This document shows positions 1 through 8,865 of a stretch of DNA of 64,000 nt, piece after piece. Source of the DNA: Acidobacteriota bacterium. GTDB lineage: Bacteria; Acidobacteriota; Thermoanaerobaculia; Multivoradales; J023. Every line of letters starts with the position of its first letter. Positions within the stretch are counted from its first letter, which is position 1. Under the pieces are notes generated by a model. That model saw only the letters and a list, made by a program, of their open reading frames with translations. It made no database searches and was not told the DNA's origin. The stretch covers positions 1 through 64,000 of the forward strand of contig JAJCXO010000138.1 of the NCBI GenBank assembly GCA_029263395.1, read 5' to 3'. The translations under genes and the position numbers were made by a program.

Positions 1-732
1 CCCCCTTCAGGGAGCCTCATCCCGAACAACCAAGTTGATAACCTGTTTTCAGTTTATTTGGCCGATCCGCCTAAACGGCAAGGTCTAAAAAATTATCACT
101 TGTTGTATTCGGGGTTCGAGCTTGCCTTGCGCTCTCAGGATCAGGACCAAGTTCTCGCGAGACTGACTTCCGAGTTAGACCAATTTGTCGCTTGCCACGC
201 GGCCAACCGAGTCTTTGTGCATGCCGGTGCCGTCGCTTGGAAAGGTAATGCGATCCTGATGCCCGGGCGCAGTCGGTATGGAAAAACCACACTGGTCTCG
301 GCACTATTGGATGCCGGCGCCAGCCTGCTTTCAGACGAGTATGCAGTACTAGACCGACACGGCCGAGTGCATCCGTATCCCAGGCTGTTAGGGGTGCGGT
401 CGGAGCCAGGATCAGCTTCGCCTGGAAGTCACTTGGCCATCCGCCCGCGGCGAATTGCGCAGCACCCCCTGCCAGTGTCCATGGTCGTCGTAACCCGCTA
501 CCGCTGCGGAGCGCTCTGGAAACCGAAGTCGATGGCCAATGGGCGAGCGGTTCTCGAAACCTTGGCTCACACGATTCCAACACGGGAACGTCCAGAGGCT
601 GCTTTACAGGCGTTGTCGGCGGGACTGAAGGGCGCACTTGCCCTGCGCGGCACCCGCGGTGAAGCCGCGGACACTGCTAGATCCCTTCTGGACACCCTCG
701 ACCAACTGCCATCTAAGAGCGAGAGATCATAA
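1..732 (+). CDS. HPr-kinase-like P-loop protein, 5' end outside the window
   Basis: The reading frame is open from the first base, so the true start lies upstream; the TTG at 58 is not a convincing start. The protein has a Walker A motif GRSRYGKTT encoded at 265-291, preceded by VHAGAVAWKGNAILMPG. This is the layout of HprK-like kinases that sit beside PqqD proteins in lasso-peptide and other RiPP loci. A likely second acidic motif, LLSDEYAVLD, follows about 20 residues later, as in the HprK fold. The stop at 730-732 is two bases before the next ATG, so the two genes are almost certainly co-transcribed. The family is often called HPr serine kinase C-terminal-like; a kinase role on HPr is not implied here. 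Substrate and reaction are unknown. Confidence 0.7.
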   Translation, partial: PPSGSLIPNNQVDNLFSVYLADPPKRQGLKNYHLLYSGFELALRSQDQDQVLARLTSELDQFVACHAANRVFVHAGAVAWKGNAILMPGRSRYGKTTLVSALLDAGASLLSDEYAVLDRHGRVHPYPRLLGVRSEPGSASPGSHLAIRPRRIAQHPLPVSMVVVTRYRCGALWKPKSMANGRAVLETLAHTIPTRERPEAALQALSAGLKGALALRGTRGEAADTARSLLDTLDQLPSKSERS

Positions 733-734
733 AG

Positions 735-1232
735 ATGTTGCCGAAAGCACGAAACGGCTCTCAGATTCTCACCAGAGAGCTCGACGGCGAGTTCATCGTC
801 TACGACAAACGTCGTCATCGTGCTCATTGTCTGAACCCAACAGTCGCTGCTCTCTGGCAACTCTGTGATGGGCAGACCTCGATCTCGGACCTGACCGCCG
901 CTCAAAGCCGGTCCTTCGGCCTGGCGGAGGAGGAAAGAGTGACCCACCTCGGTCTTCGGCAGTTGGCCAGGGCTCGCCTGCTGGAAGAGCACCGAATGTA
1001 TCTAGAGATCTCGAACGGACTGACCCGCCGAGCAATCGGAAGACACCTGTCGTTGGCCGGCGCCACCGCAGCCCTATTGCCCTTGGTGACCACCATCATC
1101 GCCCCGACTTCTGCCATGGCTCAGAGCTGTCTCGCCAACGGCATCCCGTGCGCCACCAGCGCTCAATGTTGCAGCGGCTGCTGCAACTCCGGAAGCGGCA
1201 AATGCGTCGGCATGGGTAACTGCCTGCCCTGA
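735..1232 (+). CDS. PqqD-domain protein fused to an internal signal peptide and an eight-cysteine tail
   Basis: A 165-residue protein in three parts. Residues 1-90 resemble PqqD, the small chaperone that binds precursor peptides: an early DGEFIVYD strand, then LNPTVAALWQLCDG and a helical end. Residues 97-130 look like a Tat-like export signal in mid-protein: an Arg pair at 98-99, a hydrophobic run at about 105-122, and an AxA-type site SAMAQ at 126-130. Residues 131-165 hold eight cysteines (132, 139, 145, 146, 149, 150, 157, 163) spaced C-x6-C-x5-CC-x2-CC-x6-C-x5-C, the spacing of a disulfide-knot mini-protein. The gene follows the HprK-like gene by two bases. I infer a precursor that carries its own recognition domain, or a secreted knottin made as a fusion. 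I do not recognise a characterised homologue. Confidence 0.7.
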   Translation: MLPKARNGSQILTRELDGEFIVYDKRRHRAHCLNPTVAALWQLCDGQTSISDLTAAQSRSFGLAEEERVTHLGLRQLARARLLEEHRMYLEISNGLTRRAIGRHLSLAGATAALLPLVTTIIAPTSAMAQSCLANGIPCATSAQCCSGCCNSGSGKCVGMGNCLP

Positions 1233-1259
1233 AGTATGCCTGATGGCAATCCTACTCGC

Positions 1260-1278
1260 CTTTCAACTCGGTTGAAAG
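1260..1278. promoter_or_regulatory. Perfect 8-bp inverted repeat between the PqqD gene and prpE
   Basis: CTTTCAAC, then TCG, then GTTGAAAG, about 28 bases after the PqqD-fusion stop and 92 bases before the prpE start. It has no T-run, so it is either a weak terminator or an operator-like palindrome for prpE. The sequence does not decide between these. Confidence 0.35.
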
Positions 1279-1369
1279 ATTTCGCTGCCGAGCAATGTCC
1301 TGTTGGCCCGATAGAATCGGAAGAGTGAATCAGCAGCGAACGTGACGGGTTGAACCAGCGAGGATCGAC

Positions 1370-3259
1370 ATGGGTTACCAAGATGTTTACAGCAATTGGC
1401 AGGACGACCCCGAACGCTTCTGGATGCGCGCCGCCGAGACCATCGACTGGACGAAGCCGCCGACGCGAGCGCTCGACGACTCTGCCGCGCCGTTTTACCG
1501 CTGGTTCGCGGATGGCGCGGCGAACACTTGCTGGAATGCCGTCGACCGACACGTCGAGGGCGGCCGCGGCGAGCAGGCGGCAATCCTCTATGACAGTCCC
1601 GTCACCAAGACGCAACGCACCATCACCTACCGCGAGTTGCAGATTCAAGTGGCACGTCTGGCCGGCGCTCTGGCGAGCCGCGGAATTGTCAAAGGCGACC
1701 GTCTCATCCTCTACATGCCGATGGTGCCCGAGGCGTTGGTGGCCATGCTGGCCTGCGCCCGACTCGGTGCCATCCACTCCGTGGTTTTCGGCGGTTTTGC
1801 CGCCAATGAGCTGGCGGTCCGTATCGATGACGCCAAACCAAAGGCAATTCTGTCGGCCTCCTGTGGCATCGAACCGGGGCGGATCGTGGCCTACAAACCC
1901 TTGCTCGACGAAGCGATCGCGCTCGCCTCCCACCCACCTGAGTTCTGCGTCATCCTCCAGCGCCCCGAGCAGGCCGCGGATCTCGTCACCGGGCGCGACG
2001 AAGACTGGCAAGTCTTCCAGCACCAGACCCCGCCGGCGGTCTGTGTACCGGTTGGCGGCAACGATCCGCTCTACATCCTCTACACCTCCGGCACAACTGG
2101 CCAACCCAAGGGAGTCGTGCGGCCGAGTGGGGGCCACATGGTTGCGCTGTCCTGGAGCATGCGGCACCTTTATGGCGTCGAGCCGGGCGACGTCTATTGG
2201 GCAGCCTCCGATGTCGGTTGGGTGGTTGGTCACTCCTACATTTGCTATGGGCCGCTACTCGCCGGCTGCACCACTGTGTTGTATGAGGGTAAACCAGTCG
2301 GCACGCCGGATGCTGGCGCCTTCTGGCGGGTGATCTCTGAACATCGAGTCAAGACGCTGTTCACCGCACCCACCGCATTTCGCGCCATCAAGCGCCAAGA
2401 TCCGAACGGTGATCACGTCGGTCGCTACGATCTCTCCAGTCTCGAGTCGCTCTTCTTGGCTGGCGAACGAGCAGATCCGGACACCCTTGTCTGGGCCGAG
2501 CAAAAACTGGGTGTGCCGGTCATCGACCATTGGTGGCAGACCGAAACCGGCTGGGCAATCGCCGGCAATCCAGTCGGCGTCGAGTTGTTGCCCGTCAAGC
2601 ACGGCTCGGCGGGCGTCCCAATGCCGGGTTACCACGTTCAAGTGCTCGACGAAGGCGGAGTCCCTTTGCCAGCCGGCACTTTGGGTGCGATCGCCATCGA
2701 GCTGCCGCTGCCACCCGGCACCCTCACAACCCTGTGGCGCGCCGACCAACGGTTCGAGGACGGCTACCTCACCACCTTTAAGGGCTACTACGAAACCGGG
2801 GATGCCGGCATCATCGACGACGACGGCTACCTCTCGATTATGGCCCGCACCGACGACGTCATCAACGTCGCCGGCCACCGGCTGTCTACCGGCGCCATGG
2901 AAGAAGTTCTAGCGGCTCACCCCGATGTCGCCGAATGTGCCGTGATCGGCGTCCGCGACGCTCTCAAGGGGCAGTTGCCCCTGGGCCTTCTATGCCTCAA
3001 TGCCGGTTGTGACCGACCCCATGCCGACATCGTGGTCGAAGCCATCCAGCTAGTACGTCTCAACATAGGTCCAGTCGCGGCGTTCAAACTCGCCGTTGTC
3101 GTCGATCGCCTGCCCAAAACCCGCTCGGGCAAGATTCTCCGCGGCACCATGGCCAAGATCGCTGACAGCGAGCCTTACAAGCTGCCCGCAACCATCGACG
3201 ACCCGACGATCCTCGACGAGATTGCTGCTGCGTTGAAGACCACCGGTTTATCCGGTTAG
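1370..3259 (+). CDS. prpE: Propionyl-CoA synthetase (AMP-forming)
   Basis: A 629-residue acyl-CoA synthetase of the acetyl/propionyl-CoA synthetase family, which activates a short-chain acid with ATP and CoA through an acyl-adenylate. The N-terminal ACS domain is followed by the phosphate-binding loop LYTSGTTGQPKG (about 237-248). WWQTETG marks the adenylate site. The C-terminal lid has KTRSGK at 583-588; Lys588 is the catalytic and usually acetylated lysine. The length and the C-terminal KLPATIDDPTILDEI tail fit PrpE better than the longer acetyl-CoA synthetase, so propionate is the likely substrate. The ATG at 1370 follows GCGAGGATCGAC, an acceptable ribosome site. A methyltransferase starts six bases after the stop. 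Confidence 0.85.
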   Translation: MGYQDVYSNWQDDPERFWMRAAETIDWTKPPTRALDDSAAPFYRWFADGAANTCWNAVDRHVEGGRGEQAAILYDSPVTKTQRTITYRELQIQVARLAGALASRGIVKGDRLILYMPMVPEALVAMLACARLGAIHSVVFGGFAANELAVRIDDAKPKAILSASCGIEPGRIVAYKPLLDEAIALASHPPEFCVILQRPEQAADLVTGRDEDWQVFQHQTPPAVCVPVGGNDPLYILYTSGTTGQPKGVVRPSGGHMVALSWSMRHLYGVEPGDVYWAASDVGWVVGHSYICYGPLLAGCTTVLYEGKPVGTPDAGAFWRVISEHRVKTLFTAPTAFRAIKRQDPNGDHVGRYDLSSLESLFLAGERADPDTLVWAEQKLGVPVIDHWWQTETGWAIAGNPVGVELLPVKHGSAGVPMPGYHVQVLDEGGVPLPAGTLGAIAIELPLPPGTLTTLWRADQRFEDGYLTTFKGYYETGDAGIIDDDGYLSIMARTDDVINVAGHRLSTGAMEEVLAAHPDVAECAVIGVRDALKGQLPLGLLCLNAGCDRPHADIVVEAIQLVRLNIGPVAAFKLAVVVDRLPKTRSGKILRGTMAKIADSEPYKLPATIDDPTILDEIAAALKTTGLSG

Positions 3260-3264
3260 GGACC

Positions 3265-4011
3265 ATGACTCGCTGGATGCCAGACTTCTCACACCGTAGC
3301 AACAAGCGCGAGATCATGGACGATCTCGACGTCGATGAAACGGAACTGCTCAGTACGCTCGATGAGCTATCGTTCATCAATCGCACGCTAGGAGGCTACG
3401 GCCCCAGCCTCCAGGGGGTCCGCTCACTGCTGCCGCCTTCCGCGTCGCGATTCAGCTTACTAGACGTGGGCACCGGCGGCGGTGACGGCGTGCGACGGCT
3501 GCACCGCTGGGCTGCTGCCCGGGGGATAGCGGCACAGATTAGGGGAATCGATCTGTCCCTACCGAGCATCGAACGCGCCCGACGACATTGCAAGGGCTTG
3601 CTCGGGATCGAGTTTCAAGTGCAGGATCTGATGGACCTCCCAGAGCGGGAGACGTTCGATATCGTCCACTGTGCCTTAGTCCTCCATCATTTCGACGACG
3701 ATGCAGCGGCTGCCGTGCTTACGAAGATGTTCGCGCTGAGTCGTTGGGGAGTTGTGATCAACGATCTCCATCGCCACCCGGTGGCGTACTCCGCGATCCG
3801 CCTGTTGACTCAGCTTTTTTCGAAAAACCGTATGATCCGCAACGATGGCCCGCTTTCGGTACGGCGGGCGTTTCAGCGCGACGAACTGAAGAGGCTGGCG
3901 CGGATGGCTGGCTTACCGACACCCACCATCTCATGGCATTGGGGGTTCCGTTGGCTGGTGAGTTTCAGCAAAGGGGCTGATCGCTACCACCCCAACTCGA
4001 CCGTCATCTGA
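3265..4011 (+). CDS. Class I SAM-dependent methyltransferase
   Basis: A 248-residue methyltransferase. The SAM-binding glycine motif is LLDVGTGGGDG (about residues 66-76), followed by the acidic strand end IRGIDLSLPSI and the VHCALVLHHFDD post-motif typical of the UbiE/MenG-like group. The N-terminal helical part has the MDDLDVDETELLSTLDELSFINR pattern seen in methyltransferases beside type III polyketide synthases. No such synthase is present here, so the substrate stays open. It starts six bases after the prpE stop and is probably translated from the same message. Confidence 0.75.
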   Translation: MTRWMPDFSHRSNKREIMDDLDVDETELLSTLDELSFINRTLGGYGPSLQGVRSLLPPSASRFSLLDVGTGGGDGVRRLHRWAAARGIAAQIRGIDLSLPSIERARRHCKGLLGIEFQVQDLMDLPERETFDIVHCALVLHHFDDDAAAAVLTKMFALSRWGVVINDLHRHPVAYSAIRLLTQLFSKNRMIRNDGPLSVRRAFQRDELKRLARMAGLPTPTISWHWGFRWLVSFSKGADRYHPNSTVI

Positions 4012-4056
4012 CCCCCTCGATCGACCTCGACGTCCACCGATCGGTCTACGACCTGT

Positions 4057-4215
4057 GACGGCGGATTGGTTCAGGCGACCCCCGATCAGTTTACAGAACT
4101 GGCACGGTTCCCGGCGGTCAAAGGTAAAACCTGGAACCATCCGGTGCTGGCCGGTGATCTACCGTGGGTGCGCAACAGCCAGGAGATGGCAGCGTTTCGA
4201 CTCGCTGTCACAAAC
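4057..4215 (+). pseudogene. Remnant of the C-terminus of a PQQ-propeller-like protein
   Basis: The frame starting at 4069 reads [14 protein letters not shown], then [12 protein letters not shown] and [10 protein letters not shown]. From memory this matches the last blade of PQQ-binding-like beta-propeller (quinoprotein-type) proteins, where a [19 protein letters not shown]-like stretch closes the protein. No start codon, earlier blades or proper ending are present. The two residues after GD are altered and the frame runs on into unrelated sequence. I read it as a decayed gene end left beside the small-gene cluster. The rest of 4012-4329 shows nothing else. Confidence 0.55.
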
Positions 4216-4329
4216 GCGGTGTCAGGACCGCTGGCATCTTATGTTGGGTCAAGATGCGCAGAGGGGCTAGGACTCGGCCAGGGCTCCTGGAAGCCCTCTC
4301 ACTGCTCGATCGTCCAGCATGGTGCGGGG

Positions 4330-4896
4330 TCAGGTGAAATTCGACAGGATGTCCTGATAACTGGTTCGAAATTCCTGGCGGCAGTCTGCCCCAGTGTTGA
4401 TTTGGATTAACAGGCCGTCAACCTCCAATGGCACAAACTCGCCAGAGTTCATGAGATGAATCAGCTCTTCATCATTGGACTCGTCGCAGTGGCCTGGATG
4501 GCGGCTCCCTTCATTCATTCGTCGGTGGAATCTTTCGCAGATCTCGTCCACCGAGGCACGACAAAATACCTGTAGTACCCGGTTGGAATGGGAACGACGG
4601 ATATCTTCGAAGTAAAGACCATCACCGGGCCGAAACGTGCTTTCGACAATGCATGAACCTCCACTCGAGACGAGCTTGCGCGCGCACATCACGAGCAGCT
4701 CGAAACTGGCTTTGCCCAACCGTTTCGACCACTCCCGATCTCGATATTCGATGGCATCGAAGAGCGACTCTTTGAAGTCGTCTTTGCTAAAGACAGGTAT
4801 CCGCAGGTCACGGGACAATTGTCGTGAGAGAGTACTCTTGCCTGACGCAGGCGCACCTCCAACAATCACCAGTGTGGATTCTTTGCTTGCATTCAC
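4330..4896 (-). CDS. Zeta-toxin/AAA-like P-loop kinase
   Basis: A 188-residue ATP-binding protein. Walker A is [10 protein letters not shown] at about residues 13-22, followed by [13 protein letters not shown] (an Asp-containing substrate loop) and IVESTF, then a variable lid rich in Arg/His. This is the plan of small AAA_33/zeta-like kinases that phosphorylate small molecules or nucleotide sugars. The start is a GTG at 4896 preceded by AGGGGGG on the minus strand. No antitoxin-like partner gene is adjacent, so toxin function is not supported. It is the last of three minus-strand small genes (ASCH, S24-like, kinase). Confidence 0.65.
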   Translation of the reverse strand: MNASKESTLVIVGGAPASGKSTLSRQLSRDLRIPVFSKDDFKESLFDAIEYRDREWSKRLGKASFELLVMCARKLVSSGGSCIVESTFRPGDGLYFEDIRRSHSNRVLQVFCRASVDEICERFHRRMNEGSRHPGHCDESNDEELIHLMNSGEFVPLEVDGLLIQINTGADCRQEFRTSYQDILSNFT

Positions 4897-4965
4897 GGTT
4901 CCCCCCTATCGCTTCACCTGACGGTAGAGATGAGGTGCAACACCGTGGGACGCGGTTGCCACAGC

Positions 4966-5337
4966 TCAGCTGTCACCGCCGGGCTGCTCGGAACTCGTAG
5001 GAGTCGCTCGCTTCGCCGCTCGGGTAGATTTTCCCGCCACTTGGATGGCCACACCATAAACTCTAGAGAAGGTGGTCCATCCGTTGATCTTGCCACAGTT
5101 GTTTCCAATGAGGACCCTAGACTTTTGAGGATCTACAGCCTTGACGAGATGCAGGTAAACCTGGCCAGAAACACGAACGAGTACGGCATCCCCTGCTTCC
5201 AGTCGCGAGGGGTCGATCGGTGTGAGCTCCACTTTGTCGCGATGATTGACGACTCCCGTCATCGAGTGCCCGCTGGGGCGGATTGTCGCGCGTTCTGCTC
5301 GGAGTAAACGCTCGATCGCAAATCTTGCCCAGCTCAT
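4966..5337 (-). CDS. S24/S26-like peptidase-fold protein without a DNA-binding domain
   Basis: About 123 residues from the ATG at 5337. An upstream ATG at 5400 lacks a ribosome site and would overlap the ASCH gene. The core has GHSMTGVV, carrying the serine of the LexA/signal-peptidase fold, then AGDAVLVRV and YLHLVKAV, whose lysine fits the general base of the Ser/Lys dyad, and a final strand RVYGVAI. There is no helix-turn-helix and no clear membrane helix, so neither a repressor nor a leader peptidase is supported. Small stand-alone S24/S26 proteins like this are common but uncharacterised. Confidence 0.6.
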   Translation of the reverse strand: MSWARFAIERLLRAERATIRPSGHSMTGVVNHRDKVELTPIDPSRLEAGDAVLVRVSGQVYLHLVKAVDPQKSRVLIGNNCGKINGWTTFSRVYGVAIQVAGKSTRAAKRATPTSSEQPGGDS

Positions 5338-5365
5338 ATTTGTCTTGTTCCAAGGGTTTTCGAAT

Positions 5366-5794
5366 TCATTCGGAGGCTTGAGGACTACCCAAATCCTCAA
5401 TGAGTCGGAACCGCTCGCAAACCAACATCATTTCCGGATCGAATCCGCCACTTCGCTCAAAGTAGCTCCGGTGTCCGTCTTGCCATCCCGCCAGGGTTTC
5501 ATCCTCTCCCTCCGCGAGCGCGAACGATGCCTCGACGTCGCAAAATCGCGTGAACTCGACAGAAACCGTCTCGAGGACCAGCGCCGGGCTTCCATCCCAG
5601 TTCAGAGCAATATCTCGACGGCCAACAACGGGCATCGATTCGGCTCCACTTTCGAAGGTACGAAAAGCTTCACAGGTTGCAACTTTCTTACCACTTCGAA
5701 CCAACTCCAAAAGCCTACCGCAGACCTCTGGACTATCGCCAAAAGTGAAAGATATAGCCCCCGGATACTTTTGTTCGAATTCCTCGAGATTCAT
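5366..5794 (-). CDS. ASCH-domain protein
   Basis: A 142-residue protein from the ATG at 5794, which has a strong site AAGGGGAG eight bases upstream; the open frame extends further to 5863 but without such a site. It has the ASCH pattern: SGKKVATCEAF (the family SGxKxxT loop), a central ALNWDG/VLETV strand pair, and a C-terminal FDPEMMLVCERFRLI strand. ASCH proteins have a PUA-like fold thought to bind RNA or modified nucleosides, and some are amidohydrolases on N4-acetylcytidine. It leads the three-gene minus-strand cluster. Confidence 0.75.
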   Translation of the reverse strand: MNLEEFEQKYPGAISFTFGDSPEVCGRLLELVRSGKKVATCEAFRTFESGAESMPVVGRRDIALNWDGSPALVLETVSVEFTRFCDVEASFALAEGEDETLAGWQDGHRSYFERSGGFDPEMMLVCERFRLIEDLGSPQASE

Positions 5795-5894
5795 CAACAA
5801 GACTCCCCTTGCTTCTGGTGTTCGGACAAGGTTCAACCCCTTCCCAGCGTTAGATCCATGCATTTTGACGAGATCTTGATCCTGAACCTAGTCG

Positions 5895-6313
5895 CTACTC
5901 GTCAACTTCCATGCGGTAGCCGACGCCGCGCAGGGTTTCAATGCGAAAGCCCATCCCCGGCCGCCAGCCCATCTTCTTCTTGAGGTTCGAGACGAAGTTG
6001 TCGACGGTACGAGTATCGACGACCACTTCCTGCCCCCATACTTGATCGAGGATTAGATCACGAGTCAAGGCACGGCCAGCATTGGCGAGGAAAAACGCCA
6101 GCAGATCAAATTCGGTGCGCGTCAGGACAATCGGTTGACTGCTGGGAGCTGTCAGGGTGCGGCTGGTGGTGTCCAAGTGGAAGCCAGCAAACGGCTGAAC
6201 TCTGGAGGGCATTGAACCACGCGGCGCAAGAGTGCCCTGACCCGAGCCAGCAGCTCAGCTAGACGATACGGTTTGGTCATGGTGTCCTCCTTTCCCAACA
6301 GCCTCTCAAATCG
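5895..6313 (-). pseudogene. Truncated OmpR-type response regulator
   Basis: The 105-codon frame ending at 5895 is an intact OmpR-type winged-helix DNA-binding domain: LTRTEFDLLAFFLANAGRALTRD, TVDNFVSNLKKKM and GVGYRM. Directly upstream, in another frame, the sequence reads EDTMTKPYRLAELLARVRALLRR, the last strand and helix of a receiver domain (6220-6290). The phospho-acceptor part of the receiver is missing and a frameshift separates the two pieces, with an in-frame stop near 6313. An AAAGGAGG sits by chance or design before the ATG of TMTKPY. A short peptide or the bare DNA-binding domain could still be translated, but the regulator as a whole is broken. Confidence 0.7.
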
Positions 6314-6705
6314 TGGCTAGTGGCGGGTGGTCCTGCCATCACCATTTGATCATCATTCTGTCATGGCCGTTCCTGAACGCCCGCCTTCGGCTGGCAACCG
6401 AGCACAGTCGGCAGCGCCACTTTTCATGATGCAGATCGAACTCAACCAACGCATAATGGTCTGTCAAAGGATCTCAGATCTGGCAGGGGATCTCACCTTG
6501 GTAGTCTGCGGTCGTTCGCTTGGCAGTCCAAGGGTGATGCAGCCGGCCAGATATAGCGAAACAACAATATTTATGGCACCATCTTAGAGTCTCAGTGTTT
6601 GGCCGTCCGAGCCGTTTTGGAGGGCTCCTTCATATGCAACTAGGGAACAGCGCCTCGATTGTTGCGTCAGACACTCTTCAAAAAACCGAAACAGCGAGGA
6701 CGGCG
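6314..6705. other. Non-coding stretch before the metalloprotease gene
   Basis: I see no convincing gene, RNA or promoter here. The frames that open in it have no recognisable protein features. Confidence 0.5.
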
Positions 6706-8778
6706 ATGCAACCCGTAACGATGCACATCACTCACGATAGGCTCAAGGGCCTAGGACGATCCGCGCTAGTGGCTCTGACGGCCGTCTTGATGACGACACC
6801 AGCAACCGCCTGGGCACAGCAGCGGGTGGTCCAGCTAAGAGAGGGTGCAGCAACGGGGTTGCAAGTGCCGCTTTATCAACTGGGCTCGGGATGGAGCCGA
6901 GTCCTCAGCACTGTTGAGGCATCGGTTGCCGGCCGCGAGATCGCAATAGACACCGTCAGCTTCGAAGCCTTGCCCGACCGCCTCGAACTCGAACTGCTCG
7001 ACGGGTCTCGCCTGATCGCGAGGCGCAGCTACGCCGAGCGTCGGGGACCTGGTCGGGCGCTGTGGCGAGGTTGGGCCGATGGGCAGCGTGTCGTGTTGAC
7101 GTTGCACTCGGGCCTGGTGGCCGGACGGATCGAGACTCCGGACGGGGTCCACCAGATCCTGCCGCTGCCGGGCGGTGGTCACGGGCTCGCTAAACTCGAC
7201 TCTAGTCTTTTTGGGCCTTGTCTGACAGAGGCTGAGCTGACGATCGCCAATCCCTCGGAGCCGTCACCAAGTCGCGGCACGGTTGCTCCAACAGACGCTA
7301 CTGCCCCAGCAGACGCTGTGGATCCGACAGACGGTGGGGACCCAGAAGACAGTATCGACGTGATGGCAATGTACACGCCGCAGGCGAGAGATGCTGCTGG
7401 CGGCGTGGCGGCAATCGAGGCGACGATCCAGAGCGCGGTGGATGTCACCAACGCAGCATTTGCCGCCAGCGACATGGTCGCTCGCTTCAACCTGGTACAT
7501 ACAGCCTTGGCAAACCACAACGATACCGGCAGCTTGTCAGCAGACAAGACTTGGCTCAGCAACGACCCGACCGTCGCATCGCTGCGCAATCTGCACAGTG
7601 CGGACATGGTCAGCCTGATCAACCAGGACGGTGGCGGATTCTGTGGTCTCGCGAGCGTCATGCGAAACCCGGGCCCGAGCTTCGCGTCGAGCGCCTTTCA
7701 GGTGACGGCTCGTGCTTGTGCGGTCGGCAACCTGAGCTGGGCCCACGAGCACGGCCACAACATGGGTTTCGAACACGACCCAGCCAACGGGCCAACGCCG
7801 TCTCAGGCGTCGTATGACTGGTCTTTTGGCCACCCCGTCAACGGGTCCTACCGAACGGTGATGTCGTACAGCAATCAATGCAGCAGCGGCTGCACCCGAG
7901 TTGGCCAGTTCTCCAATCCTGATGTGAACTACCTCGGCACGCCGACCGGCATCGCCAACCAACGCGACAATCACCGCAGCGGGAATCTCACCGCGTCAAT
8001 CGTGGCCAACTTCCGGCTTGCGCCTGATCCCGCCCCGAACGATCTCGTCGGTATCTATCGCTCCGCCGACCGCCTGTTCTTGACCGATGTCGACGGTAGC
8101 GGCACGTGGACCCCTCCGACCGATAAAGCATGCCAGCTGGGGGTGGCTGGCGATGTACCGCTGGTCGGCGACTGGAACGGAGACGGAGTTGACGAACCCG
8201 GGGTCTACCGTCCATCAACTCGCCAGTTTCTGTTGGATGTCAACGGTGACTGCGCATTGAATTTCGGGGCCGGCGGCGATCTCGGCTGTCGCTTCATCGG
8301 CTTGGATGGCGAACCGATCATCGGCGACTGGAACGGCGATGGTGACGACGATATTGGCCTCTATGACAATCGCCTTTTCCGCATGGATCTCGACGAAAGT
8401 TGCAGTTGGACGCCTGCTACCGATGCTGTAGCGTTGTTCGGACTGAGCGGCGACACACCGATCATTGGCGACTGGAACGCTGATGGTGACGATGACATCG
8501 GCATCTACCGACCGTCGAACCGGATCTACCTCATGGACCGAGACGAAAGCGGCACCTGGACACCGCCGGGCGACCTCGGCTGTCTCTTCGGGCTGAGTGG
8601 CGATACGCCGATCATCGGCGATTGGAACAGTGACGGTGACGACCAGATCGGCGCCTATCGACCGTCAGCCCGGATGTTCCTGATGGATCGCGACGAGAGT
8701 TGCCAATGGTCCCTTGCGAACGATCTTTGGGCGATCTTTGGGCAGCCGGGAGATCAACCAATCATTGGAAGCTGGTAG
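6706..8778 (+). CDS. Secreted zinc metalloprotease with C-terminal beta-propeller-like repeats
   Basis: 690 residues from the ATG at 6706, which follows GCGAGGACGGCG; the open frame begins earlier but the signal peptide fits this start. Residues 1-40 are a signal peptide ending TAWAQ. A pro-region follows, then the catalytic domain beginning IDVMAMYTPQARDAAGG, with the zinc motif HEHGHNMGFEHD at 347-358 (two His, catalytic Glu, third His, as in metzincins) and a later VMSYSN Met-turn. This resembles the peptidyl-Asp/reprolysin-like group (M72/M12). From about residue 445, five repeats of the type GDWNGDGDDDIGIYRPS carry Asp-rich calcium-binding loops like VCBS/FG-GAP blades. The protein is probably exported and calcium-stabilised. 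Confidence 0.8.
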   Translation: MQPVTMHITHDRLKGLGRSALVALTAVLMTTPATAWAQQRVVQLREGAATGLQVPLYQLGSGWSRVLSTVEASVAGREIAIDTVSFEALPDRLELELLDGSRLIARRSYAERRGPGRALWRGWADGQRVVLTLHSGLVAGRIETPDGVHQILPLPGGGHGLAKLDSSLFGPCLTEAELTIANPSEPSPSRGTVAPTDATAPADAVDPTDGGDPEDSIDVMAMYTPQARDAAGGVAAIEATIQSAVDVTNAAFAASDMVARFNLVHTALANHNDTGSLSADKTWLSNDPTVASLRNLHSADMVSLINQDGGGFCGLASVMRNPGPSFASSAFQVTARACAVGNLSWAHEHGHNMGFEHDPANGPTPSQASYDWSFGHPVNGSYRTVMSYSNQCSSGCTRVGQFSNPDVNYLGTPTGIANQRDNHRSGNLTASIVANFRLAPDPAPNDLVGIYRSADRLFLTDVDGSGTWTPPTDKACQLGVAGDVPLVGDWNGDGVDEPGVYRPSTRQFLLDVNGDCALNFGAGGDLGCRFIGLDGEPIIGDWNGDGDDDIGLYDNRLFRMDLDESCSWTPATDAVALFGLSGDTPIIGDWNADGDDDIGIYRPSNRIYLMDRDESGTWTPPGDLGCLFGLSGDTPIIGDWNSDGDDQIGAYRPSARMFLMDRDESCQWSLANDLWAIFGQPGDQPIIGSW

Positions 8779-8865
8779 GCCACCCGGGAGCTTTTGACGT
8801 ACCTCCCCCGCCCGAAGAGGTGGCGCCAGAGACCGCGTTGGGCCGATAACATCGACCCAACGAAG

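Noticed and set aside
1163-2233. A 356-codon minus-strand open frame opposite the PqqD fusion and prpE
   Set aside because: It overlaps two well-supported genes and shows no protein features.
4330-4896. Zeta toxin with an epsilon antitoxin
   Set aside because: No small antitoxin gene is adjacent and the neighbours are S24-like and ASCH genes, so only a P-loop kinase is claimed.
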